A DNA stretch of 64,000 bases, from NCBI GenBank assembly GCA_033065855.1, contig JAVXUO010002549.1, positions 235,024-299,023 of the forward strand, given 5' to 3'. Under the pieces are notes generated by a model that searched no databases, was not told the origin of the DNA, and saw only the letters and a program-made list of their open reading frames with translations. A program made the position numbers and the translations under genes. Below, piece by piece: positions 1 through 10,476 of this stretch. The DNA is from Escallonia rubra (Eukaryota > Streptophyta > Magnoliopsida > Escalloniales > Escalloniaceae). Position 1 is the stretch's first letter, and every line of letters begins with the position of its first letter.

Positions 1-57
1 GGGCGATGTGGTGGAAGTTGCATGGTTACTGTGACCTTAAAGGGGAAAGCGAGTACG

Positions 58-1222
58 TTGCTAGCCTTAGACAACTTGCCTAAGGCTAGGAATCAAAACT
101 ACGTAGTTTTGATAAAAGTTGAAAACTACCTTATTCTTTCTTCAATTGTTTTCTCTCCTCCTGATCCCCTCTTTCTCTGTCTCTCCCTCTCTCGCAAACA
201 CACATCAGACTCCTCCCACCTTCCATCGTTGGTCTCCCGTCGCTGGCTATCTCACAAACCACCGCCACATCATCAGATACCACCCACCATGACCACCATC
301 ACAAAACCACTGCCACCATTACAAACCCCACCCATCACATAACACACTATGACCACATCTGAAAACCAACCACCACTACATCGAAAAAACCTTGACCGCC
401 ACCCTTCTGAATTCCTAAACTTTATAGATGAATACATTAATTTTGACTTAAATTTGTTGAATTGGAAGTATTTAGATTAATTGTGAATGAATTTCTCAAA
501 TTAACTAGTCTGTGGCAGCGGTGGGCGATGTGTCATCGGTGATGGAGGATGGCCGCGACGGAGGCTGGCAATTGGGTGAGAGACGGCAGTGGTGGGTTTT
601 CGTATAATGGTTGTTGTTTGTGTTGGTAGGGTGGAGGGTCGCCAGCCATGGATGCCGGCAGGAGACGGAAGTGACAACAGTGATGGAAACAATGTGCTCT
701 TACAAATATTGCACTGGAAACTCTTCATATATAACACATAGGATCAGATTAGATAAGGGCGAGGCAATATGCACTCATCCACAATTGCCCTTGTTTTCTT
801 TTTCAGCGAATCAGCAAGAACTCCAGTAATTACAAACATATAGGCAATAGATTTTAACGGTGTGTTGCCGACGATAGACGCGATTGGGTGACGGGGGGCG
901 ACGGGGCAATAGCTGATTCTGTGTTGTCTCCGGCAAAGAAGCACGGTCGACAAGGGAGGCAGGCGAGGGGACGAGCCGGCAGTGGCTGATCTCGCGGGAG
1001 AAGAGAGGCTTGGCAGTGGTGGGTTATAGCGATGATGGAGATTCGGCCGGTGACGGAAGCTGGGCGACGATGGTGGCCGTCAATGGGGGTTTCCGGTTTG
1101 GCCAATTTCTAAGCCTGAGAGATAATGTCAGGGAGACTGGGAAAGAGAGAATGACGGTTTGACCAAAACGACGTAGTTTTAGTCGCTAGCCTTAGGTAAC
1201 TTGCCTAAGGCTAGCAATATAT
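58..1222. mobile_element. Non-autonomous inverted-repeat element with palindromic ends
   Basis: The two ends are inverted copies of about 58 bp. The left end (about 58-115) reads TGCTAGCCTTAG, CCTAAGGCTAG, then an ACTACGTAGTTTTG block. The right end (about 1165-1222) carries the same blocks reverse-complemented. Each end is itself palindromic, since CTAGCCTTAGG faces CCTAAGGCTAG across a short loop, so each could form a hairpin. The interior is GC-richer than the flanks (about 500-1110) and has no recognisable open frame. I could not fix a target duplication. The structure suggests a small Mutator-like or foldback-type element; the family is not established. Confidence 0.5.
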
Positions 1223-1316
1223 TCGTTATTCCCTATATATATAGATTATAGATTCGAGTCAATATTTATTTAGCATAAATGTGATTAATAGATGCATTAG
1301 TAGATAACACCGTGAA

Positions 1317-1888
1317 CAGGGGCGGATGCAAAGCATGACCAGGGGGGCCATGGCACCCCCCCAAATTTTGAAAATTTGTGTTTAACTATTTTAAGTAATG
1401 ATTAATCAAGTTTAAAATATTTAGGAAACTTGTCATTATATTGTAAAAACCTTAATGTATTATTTTATTTTATTGTGTCTTTGACTTTTTGTCTCACCAG
1501 CTGTCATATTTTTTTGTTTTTCTCGTTCACTTGTTTATCTTCATTTTTTAAAATTTCAAAGTTACAGTTATAAAGAAAAGATCAAAGTTAGTTCTTTTAA
1601 ATTCTTGCCGTATTTTAACTTATTCGCGATTATTTTTCTCGTACAATTAATAGTAATACATAATAGATCGATAATAAGAGGTAATTTTTCTATAGAAAAT
1701 TAGTAATTTGTTGTTACCAATTTAAGTAAATCAGTATGAATAGTGAATTTGTATGATTAGTTGTCAAATTAAGTAATCTATTTTGCATTTAACACATCAA
1801 ATAGTGACGCGAATTCTTTTACGATAGCCATTAATTTGTTTTATAATTTTTTGGCACCCCCCGATTAAACTTTCTGGCTCCGCCCCTG
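1317..1888. mobile_element. hAT-type MITE with perfect 8-bp target duplication
   Basis: The element begins CAGGGGCGGA and ends TCCGCCCCTG, a perfect 10-bp terminal inverted repeat that continues imperfectly around the GGCACCCCCC block at both ends. It is bracketed by ACCGTGAA at 1309-1316 and again at 1889-1896. An 8-bp duplication with short CAGGGG-type ends is the signature of the hAT superfamily. The 572-bp interior is AT-rich and has no transposase frame, so it is a non-autonomous MITE. Confidence 0.87.
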
Positions 1889-2230
1889 ACCGTGAAGGTC
1901 TACAAAACTGTATTTCTATTGGTAAAGGGTAAGACATTTCTGATTTAAAAACGTAGAAAATTTGTTTTGAGGTTCGTGAAATGCTGCCGATGACCATAAA
2001 ATATTACTTTAGCTGGCTATAAAAATTTATCATATTTTCATTTTAAAGTTATCCTAAAAATTGGTCAAAATTTTATTTTAAGAAAAGGTTTCATAGCCAT
2101 TTTTCTCTCTCCACTTTCAAATTTTCAAAGTAAAATTTGACCGATAACCTTTCTTACACTTTTTTTAATTTTATTTTTCAATACACATTTAATACTCTAC
2201 CGACCATTTTTCTTGCTCCTGGCTCAATTT

Positions 2231-2337
2231 CTTCCCTCCGTCTCTCTTGTGTAGAAAGTAAAATTTATAAAATATAACTCATATCCTAAATAAGTGTGTA
2301 AGTCAAATACGATCATTGATTAGAGACGGAGGAAGTA
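2231..2337. mobile_element. Small Stowaway-like MITE
   Basis: The stretch starts CTTCCCTCCGTCTCT and closes with AGAGACGGAGGAAG followed by TATA. This is an inverted pair of the CTCCCTCCGTCCC type found at Stowaway (Tc1/mariner) MITE ends. It is about 105 bp and AT-rich inside. The TA target duplication is not cleanly seen on the left, so the boundaries are approximate. Confidence 0.45.
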
Positions 2338-2367
2338 TATTGGTCAGATCACAAATAAATAAAGATG

Positions 2368-2902
2368 CAGATTAAGTTTATTGTTAGAAGGATTAGAAAT
2401 AAGTGAGGAGACATAAACCTTACCTCAAAGCATTCACATGCATTACTGAATTTGAATGTTCAAATCTGGTTAAATCCCAAAATCAGATTTTCCAAATGTC
2501 AAATCTAACCTTATGATTTTCTGAATCTCAATTGGATTTGAATCAGAATTGAATTAGATTTGACTTTCGGAGATTTTGATTTTCTGATTGTTTTCAAACC
2601 TTCTGTTTTTCTGAATCTCACTTAAGGAGTTTAAGTTGAGATCCAGATTAAGTTTAAAGTCACGAGGGTTAGAAATAACTCCGAAGACATAAACCTTAGT
2701 TTAAGCATCCATATACATTTCTGAATTTGAATGTTCAAATCTGGTTGAATCTCAAAATCAGATTTTCTAAATCTCAAATCTAACCTTCTGGTTTTCTGGA
2801 TCTCAATTTACTTTGATATGACAGTTAGAAAATCTGATTTCTGTTCTGATTTCAAACCTTTTGAATTTTCTGAATCTCTCTTCAGGAGTTCAAATTAGAT
2901 AT
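2368..2902. repeat. Two-copy tandem repeat, period about 276 bp
   Basis: The unit starting CAGATTAAGTTTA at 2368 restarts at 2644. Shared blocks include TTAGAAATAA, GACATAAACCTTA, CTGAATTTGAATGTTCAAATC and CTGAATCTCA. The copies are diverged by scattered substitutions and small indels. No coding frame is supported. Confidence 0.75.
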
Positions 2903-2905
2903 CTC

Positions 2906-4000
2906 CCACACCATTTATAGTGCCTAGTGCAGCTCCACACTCCTGTGCTCAGTTACATACCAGGCCACTAAAGAAGACATGGAGGAAGCTGCCTTCGGAA
3001 AGCTGGTGTTCTCAGTAGCCCTATTGCTCCTCGTATCCAGTTAGTATCTTTGGTTCCCCTCTCTTCTCCGTCCCCTTCCCCTTGTCCTCCCTGTAAACAT
3101 TTAAGATACTATATATGTTCTCTTTTGTTTTGAGTTCAGAGCACCCTTTGAAAGTGAATCAGTTTATAAAAATTCAATCTTGTCAAAGTAACTCTTCGTG
3201 AGGGGACATACGCAAGTAAGCCAATCAATGGAGCGGAGTCAGACCAGATACTGATCCGTTTTCTTCAAAAACAAAAAATTGGATCTGATAATACCTTTAA
3301 TTTGCCCCGGAGTTGGATTGTGATCAGATTTTATCCGATCTTATGTGTCAATGACAGGTATATGATTTACTTGCAAGAAAGTTGTTTGTACCACAAAATA
3401 TATTTTTTACTAGTAAGTTTACTTTGATTAAATGCCACTAAATGACATTTACTTTTTATTATTTCTGAACATATAATGGAAGATTCAAAAAGTGAAAGAA
3501 ACAAACCTCTGAAAATGTGTCCCTATTGATAAAGGATAAGTGTGGTTGGTTACTTATTAGTGAGTGATTATTTTCTAAGTGTGTAGTTTTTCTCTAAGTG
3601 GGTAGTTTCTTTTAATGGTAGTTATTTTCTACAAAGCCTCTAGTATATATAGTGGGTCAAAGAAGGAAAAGAGGCACAATCGACAATCATCAATCATAGT
3701 CTTTTTCTTTCTTTGGTTTAGAGGCTTTTGCTGCCATCGATAGGAAATTTAGTTTCTAGGCCTGAAAACATTGTTGTGTAAACATTTGAAATCAATCGAA
3801 AGCTCTTTGTCTTTTATGGGCGCGCAATATTTCTACGTTTCGTCTTCATTTTCCGTTTTCAGAGAAGTCGCCAAGCCCGGGGCAAAAAAGATCCCACACT
3901 TTTAATCAATTGTGCCGGCGGCGCACAAATCGATAGTGAGTTTGTCCAGCAACACAAAAAAAAAACTAATTAGTATCAAGAGTTATATCACGTTGTAATG
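2906..4000. other. Unassigned region, with possible short signal-peptide ORF and LTR-like stretch
   Basis: An ATG at 2979 opens a 21-codon frame (stop ending at 3044) whose product is a charged start followed by a run of hydrophobic residues (VFSVALLLLVSS), like a signal peptide. It could be the first exon of a small secreted protein, but I found no matching second exon. From about 3530 to 3960 there is a stretch with a TATATATAG box, a pyrimidine-rich region and a GCCGGCGGC end. It resembles the U3-R-U5 part of an LTR, but no second LTR, primer site or target duplication was seen. Both readings are weak. Confidence 0.2.
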
Positions 4001-4145
4001 TACTCTCTCCGTCTAGGATAAATTGACCATATTTTTCTGCATTCAAATTAGGAATTTCAGTCATAAATTGTTTGTTTTTCATTCTCTCTTTTAGATCAAG
4101 AAAGTGGGTCAGGCGAGAGAAATGAGTTGGTTGAGAGTTATATAT
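4001..4145. mobile_element. Truncated Stowaway-like MITE
   Basis: It starts TACTCTCTCCGTCT, a typical Stowaway terminus preceded by AATG. It continues through the usual internal sequence (AAATTGACCATA, AAGTGGGTCAGG, AGAGAAATGAG) also seen in the MITE at 51303. No inverted right terminus is present before the F-box-derived sequence begins. Confidence 0.5.
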
Positions 4146-4158
4146 AGATGATTACAAA

Positions 4159-5013
4159 GTGATTGCACTACTTCAGTATAAAACCCGTTTCTTTACCCTT
4201 GTTTATAGCCTAAAGCCAAACTCGAGGCGAATGGCTCGAGATTGTCCTTATTACCTCCCTCGTGAACGGGTATTTAGCGTGTATGTTAAAGGGACTCTGC
4301 ACATGGCTTTAAGGCGTAATTCCAATGCGGATTCGGCCTGTGTGATTGTTGCATTTGATGTTGATTTAGAGAAGTTTCGATTGGTGTCGCAACCTGAATT
4401 CTCGGAAAGAATGTCCTTGACATGAATCTGGTGGTGTTGGGAGGATGCCTTTGTGCAATTGTTGCTTACAAAGAGCGAAGAGTTGAAATATGGGTGATGA
4501 AGGAGTATGGGATAAAGGAGTCATGGGCTAATTTGACGTCAGTTTCACTTGTGCTTGATGAGTCTAATACTCTAATGCTAGGTTACAGTTAAACCCTTTA
4601 GCTTATTCGAGGAGCGGGGATCAAGTCCTACAGAGTCACAATAACACAAGGCTTAGCTGGTACGACTTGGTGAAAATGGAATTTAGGAATGTCAAGGTTT
4701 GTGGTTTGCCTAGTTGGCTTTATGCTGGTGTTTGTGTAGAGAGCCTTGTTTCACTCAATGGCTATGGCGAAGAGTCAGAGACGTAAGTTTACATGATAAT
4801 CGCACCATGTGACCTTGCTATCTCTTATACATAGCTTTTATGTGGCTAGTCTGGTATTATCTCTGCTTTCCATGCATGTTGGCTCTCTCCAGTTCACTAA
4901 AATGTGGTATTGACATTTTTTTTTCCCCTTGTTGTTCTTAGGGATGCTTTCTTCCTAAAGAATTACAAACTTGTGCGGCTTAAGAAAGCGCAGAATGTAA
5001 GGCAGCATTTCTA
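4159..5013 (+). pseudogene. F-box-associated (FBA_1, CPR1/CPR30-like) gene remnant
   Basis: Three overlapping reading frames together match the FBA_1 domain that follows the F-box in CPR1-type SCF substrate adaptors. The first frame (4159-4425) includes PYYLPRERVF and VIVAFDVDLEKFRLV. The second (about 4423-4590) includes LVVLGGCLC and EIWVMKEYGIKESW. The third (about 4583-4784) includes NPLAYSRSGDQVL and WYDLVKMEFRNVKVCGLPSW. After a GTAAGT donor near 4785 and a TTCTTAG acceptor near 4941 a last exon reads FLKNYKLVRLKKAQ and stops at about 5013. At least two frameshifts interrupt the domain, and the N-terminal F-box is absent upstream, where a MITE fragment lies instead. It is a 5'-truncated pseudogene. 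Family assignment is confident; the exact paralogue is unknown. Confidence 0.75.
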
Positions 5014-6300
5014 GAGATGTCTAAAAAAATTAAATCTTATTTATTAACTGCTTTCAATTTGGCTCATGTTTATTACCTGCTGTCAATTTTGCAAACTTGG
5101 TTAGGTACGGTAAATTTGTGATTTGTTAAGTTAGAATTTTTCCCTTAAACCTGCTATGCACTTGGATATCAAATTTTCCTGCATTTACTTGTGCTCTTAG
5201 TTTATCTAGTTTATCTGCTAAACATGAAAGAGTTAAAGTCTTTCTATGGTTAGTAAATGCATTGTTGATATTGACGTGAAGAGGAATGAAACTGAAATAA
5301 ATTTTAAACAGGCATATACTTCTCTGATGTTGACAATCAATCTATCAAAAACAGGTAGGATACTAAGCAAGTTTTCCATTCATTCACCCAAAAAATGTGA
5401 CAAGGTGAACATGGTCCTAGAACCACATATCAAACATACAGAAATCCAAATAATAGTCGAAGTTGCTTTCGCTACAAAGGTAATGACGTGCCTTTTTACT
5501 TCAAAAGCTGGTGAAATCGCTGCCTACCAATACCATGGACAGAAGAAGTATTCTTCTAATCTTCTCCCCCTCATATGCTTAGTGCTTTGTTCTGCCCCTT
5601 CTCATTCCATCCAGCATATGTCCTATCAGCAAGGATGTGAAGGTTGAGTCCACCTCCAGGCGTTAAAAAAACTCTTATCTCATCGAAACTCAAACTAGAA
5701 TACTTAAGACATGAACCTAGAGTTACTATTTAGACTTTAACAGGCATCAACAAGAAATGCTTCACATCAAAGGCTACCTCTTCTCCTTCACTGTTGTAAT
5801 CCCAGCTTCTTAAGGCACCAGCTTGAATCCTTTGACCGGAAATGTTCTTTTAGGAGAAACAAGCTATTATGTTAAACACTAACTGCTAACTACTAAAACT
5901 TGAAATGAGCAAGAATCCCACTTACATTGGAGATTACATATACTCAGTTAGGTATTTTAAAGATTGCCTCTCGATCTCGTCAAGTGGAAATGGGATCCCA
6001 GGACTTGGTACGTGAATTTAGACAACCCCAACCACAGTATGCCTTACCATGTCTACCAAAGAAGCCGCATATCCCAGGCACTCACGATAAATTTCCACGG
6101 TTATTAAAATGGGATAGGATACTAAAATCTAGCTCAATTATTAGACCAGCCCTGGCATTTGACCCAGTGAACCGATGACTAAGCACCTGTTTTCGGTTGG
6201 TTCACTCGTCCTATTGTTTCTGCAAGTTACCCAGATGAACCTGCTTGCGAACTCCTGGCTGGAAACATTTTCTATGTGGTCAACGGCACATATTAATTCG
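5014..6300. other. Non-coding stretch, nothing assigned
   Basis: A 133-codon frame at 5246-5647 has no recognisable domain and no splice or promoter support, so I do not call it a gene. The word GTTGCTTTCGCTAC at 5462-5475 recurs at 7771 and 8974. The rest is AT-rich sequence without clear features. Confidence 0.5.
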
Positions 6301-6315
6301 TTATTTGAGAGAGAT

Positions 6316-6495
6316 TGAGACTGCCGGTTGACGTTTACTTGGAGAGAGAAGAATAGTTATGCTGACTGGCTTGCCAACTGGGGTATTCAAGCTGTTCAGG
6401 ATTAGATAATCTTTTCAACTTCTCCTATCGAGCTGCAAGATGAGGTAGAGAAGGATAGTTTACAGTTCTATAGGCCCAGGATAGTATCTGTGTAG
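6316..6495 (+). pseudogene. LINE (L1-type) RNase H tail fragment
   Basis: The frame reads WREKNSYADWLANWGIQ and then, after one in-frame stop, SPIELQDEVEKDS. This resembles the C-terminal RNase H-like segment of plant non-LTR retroelement polyproteins, where a REANxxADWLA motif is typical. No reverse transcriptase lies upstream and no poly-A tail was located, so it is a short 5'-truncated and mutated remnant. Confidence 0.55.
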
Positions 6496-9480
6496 TCTCT
6501 TTGGTAAGTCTTCCACACCATTATAAAAAAGGTAACACTTCAAAGTTGAGATGCTGGAGTAGAAAGCCTTTCTCCAGATACTGGCTATGGCAGAACTGAT
6601 TGCGCAAAGGAGCATTTTTAACAAGAGCCAAAGAATGAAGAGATGTAGAAGTAAGACAGCATGGAAGTTATAGTAAGTACTCTTGTGGCTATATTCTTTT
6701 CATATATAAAAAAAAGCGTTTGTCCATATCACTATCCTTGCTAATGGTAAATCTATATTTATTTTTGTTGTTTACTTGTGTGCATGTCCATGCATTGGGG
6801 TTCCTGGGATCAGGGGTAATGGTTCTTTCTTTTACCTTGTTTCCTATCAAAGGGAGGCAATAAGAAGTTGTAACATTGCAATTCTTTCTGTTCGGTTCCT
6901 ACTAGTCCGGTTTAAGAATTTGGTTAAAATTGCAAGTTCTTTCTGTAGGATTCCCATTAGTCCAGTTATCATCTCTGCGATTGAAAATTTAGAGTAATAT
7001 ATGTAACTAGATGCTAGTAATGTAATATCATTTACACTCACGCTCTTAACTTTACATACTTGATGGTAAAGCTAATACCATGGAATGAGAACTTGGACAT
7101 GGGTGGGTTAGAAAGGGGTTGGAAGTCCTATTATGGTTATGAAGCTTTGTAAGCTTAGGTTTTGGAGCAAAATTTTTAGAATATGTGCTCATATCATTAA
7201 ACCCCCCCCCCCCCCCCACCAAAAAAAAAAAAAAACCAGTTTCTGTCCCGCTGTGATGCCCACAATGAATCAATCCTTCGTCTTGTACGACATTGCTCCT
7301 CCAAATTCTTCTCTCTCTCCGCTTCTTATATGATCCTTCAACCTTCTCCAGAGTCTCCGCTGAGAGGCGATGGAGGAAACCCTTAATATCACACCATGCA
7401 TGGTCTTTAATCCTTTTTCTTCTTTCTAACTGGGGACAAAAGCATTTGTCTACAACCATCCTCAGGCAAAGCCTTCCCACACGCCACATGCATCCCCTAT
7501 ACTCTTGTAAGACAGATCAAAACTACCCACCATATGAACACAATTACCATCACTTGAAGTTGACATAAGTGCTAGTCCACTGACCGGACAATGAAATAAT
7601 GATAGTCCCAAACATGAACTATTTTGCATGCTTTACAGTTTTAACTCGACCGGAAGGATAATAAACATGCTAGCTTAACAATGCCAATAGTGAGGCAGCA
7701 TATACTCGACCGAAAGGATAATAAACATGCTTCACAGATGAAGCTTACTAGCTCGAAAACCATAATAGCAGTTGCTTTCGCTACCAACTACCCAGAAAGG
7801 AAGAAGAAGAAGAAGAAAGAGATGGGGATTTTCTTTAGTACAAACAGGAGACAGATGTGCCCTAAAAGTCAATAAGAAGCCTCTTCTTGATCTTCATTGT
7901 CTTTTAAACTTGAAGCCAGAGGTGCTTAAAGATGTCCAGTGCTATGCAGTCAAATAACTGACTAATAAGTATGATTGAAGCACAGGCAGTAAGTATTTGG
8001 CTACATCAGAAATAATATTAAAATAACTTCGAAACCCACCGATATTCGTCTCCTATTTCAACTCTCACCTCTTTTCAGCCTCAATTTCAAACATTTTGAC
8101 AGGAACTCGTCTCTCTGAGAGAAACAAGAGTGAATCTGACAATACTGAAGTACTTGAGTTGCATAAACAAGAAATGCAAAAGAACTGCTGTGCCAATTGG
8201 CACAGAAAACAAATGTATACCGAAGCTAACCATATATAAAGACCCATTAGAGATGAACTAATTAACTGGAAATAGATGCCAAGTTGGTTCTTGCAAGGGC
8301 ATCAAGAGTGGCATCAAGAGTCAGGTTTCAATCCTGGGATCTGTAGGTTATCGGCCAGCCGCACTTCCACTATTCTGTAGAAGAATCTGAGGATGCACTT
8401 GATAACCTCACTAAGATTAAGACCCTCTCGGATTTCTCTTTATTGGTTCTTGCAAGGGCTTGCTCCCTCTGACCTTTCTTGTTTAATACATCCACCAGTC
8501 AGTAGAAGAACTTGCCTTTTCCGCTATTTGAGAGCCCTCTGATGATATTCACATCCTCCTTTTGTTTGTTATGGGCCCTCTATGCTCTCCAATATCCCCT
8601 GTTCCCGATATAGAAAGAAAGCTGCAAGTATCAAAAAATTTGAAACTCGAAGTAGTTAAATTTGAAAATTTCCATATGTGAAAGTAGTATATAGTGTCCA
8701 ACTGTGTCTGGTATTGCCTGTAGAGCTCCATGATTACATAAGCCGAAGATTTTTGTTAAAATTAGGAAGAATATTTCCATGCTAGGCAGTATGAATGTAT
8801 TTTAGCCGTTGCAAGAGAAAAATAATCTATCCCACTTGATTTATGCCAATATCCACCGAGAAAAATGTCGTCTCTACTGCGTGCTTTGCATGTTAAGCTT
8901 TAGCAAAACCAGATTTGAAGCCGCAGGCAAAGTCAAGCTCCCGAATTACAAAATGAAGCTTACAAGCTGAGCAGTTGCTTTCGCTACCAGTAAAACAACT
9001 TTGACCACCAAAAAGCTGGCAAGGTGATATCTGCGGAAAAAATTAGAAGCATTTCTCGAAGTTTTTACCTTTGCTGTATATGCTGAAGTCGGACTATTAG
9101 CTCCTTATCAGGCATCATTGCAACACCAGATGCATGTGGTATGAATGAGCCCGTAGATCTTTCGTAGAACTTCCATGCCATTGCTACACAATTACGAGAC
9201 TGCTTCTGGTAACTGTTACTCCATAGGGGAAGACGCCTCAAAGCTTGAGCAACTCGAGATCCTCGTAGCGCCTATGTCAACTATGAAGTAGAGTAAGAAA
9301 CGTCAATGCCAAATTTATCATCCGGACAGTCAAATCAAATACCTCAGCTTTAGAAGCTAGAGCAAGTCAAGTATGTAATCTCTTTTTGGTATTTAACCGT
9401 CCTCTTCCTATCTGAATTACAATGGTCGCCTCATAATTCTAAGAACTCTGAGCAATAAATCCAAACTTAAATATTTGGAT
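6496..9480. other. Non-coding region with simple repeats and short direct repeats
   Basis: At 7202-7235 a C-run is followed by an A-run. Near 7645 and 7706 the phrase CTCGACCG-AAGGATAATAAAC is repeated about 61 bp apart. The word GTTGCTTTCGCTAC occurs at 7771 and 8974, each time shortly after GAAGCTTAC. A GTTTCAATCCTGG box near 8324 resembles a tRNA-type B box but no full SINE is clear. The open frames here are short and lack known domains. Confidence 0.4.
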
Positions 9481-10476
9481 CAAGCAACATTAAATGAAGA
9501 TATACTATTGTAAGGTAGGATTTGTACGTTGACAGGCAAAAATAAAATAATGGAATAAAAATAGGTATTTTTTCTCGACAAGTCAGCCCAGCCCATCTAC
9601 GGGTCGAATAATATTTATCTGTACCCAGCTCATGAAAATTTTGGTGGGTACGGATTAAACACAGACTGCCCACGGGTTGTCTGTGGTTACAAATTAGTTT
9701 TTCTTTACTTATTATTTAAGCACATCGATTACTGTCCAATTCTATTAATGAATCACGAGTTTTTGTTTACTTAAATTTTAAGTATATCAATTATCATCTA
9801 AACCTACTAATTGGTCATGATAATGAAGAAAAATACAGGGAAGTCTCAAAATGGAATTAAGTCTAAGCATGAAACAAAATTTTAGGACAAATTAAAAGAA
9901 AAAGAGAAAGACAAGATCTCAAAAAGATCTTACAAAGTCTAATCCTATAAGAAGAAACAAAGAAGGGAAAAAATATATTCAAAGGTCTCTAAATCGATAA
10001 GTTTAGAGGATTTTAAAGACTAAAAAATAAGATAAAAACGTATCTTCTACACATGAAGTTTATAATTCATATTATATAAAAGTTGGACAATTTGGATTTT
10101 TCACAAGATGGGCGAGCTTTTAAAAGCCTTTGCCCATGCCCGGCCCTTATTTTTTACTGTGTCCACCATAATCTCCATAAAACTAATCCCAAACCCAAAA
10201 TTCAACGGGCTGGCACGGGTTGCCCAACTCAAATTGCACCCCGGATTTAAGTACGAATTAAATTACAACCATTTGAATGTAAAATAATGTCCACATAATT
10301 AAAGGAGCATCCGCACATTTGTTTTGGAAGTCAACATTATCTCACCGAACAAGGCCTTGCCCTTGGGGTTTGGGATCAATTAGCTATACCATACTGATGT
10401 TGAGTATATGTGCAATCCAGATGTAAGAGATTCACATAGAGAAGAAACTATAGCAGGGAGAAGTCACTTTACCAGA
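9481..10476. other. 3' flank of the NLR gene, non-coding
   Basis: This stretch is downstream of the minus-strand NLR and carries its 3' untranslated and intergenic sequence. Two GC-richer islands (about 9580-9680 and 10100-10250) contain words such as CCCAGCCCATC, ACGGGTTGTC, GCCCGGCCC and GGCACGGGTTGCCC, like the ends of hAT-type non-autonomous elements. I could not match inverted ends or a target duplication. Confidence 0.35.

Noticed and set aside
3530-3960. Possible solo LTR
   Set aside because: It has a TATA box and LTR-like layout, but no TG/CA-bounded repeat, target duplication or second copy was seen, so it is only noted under the unassigned region.
5246-5647. 133-residue ORF
   Set aside because: It has no recognisable domain, promoter or splice support and an amino-acid make-up typical of random AT-rich frames.
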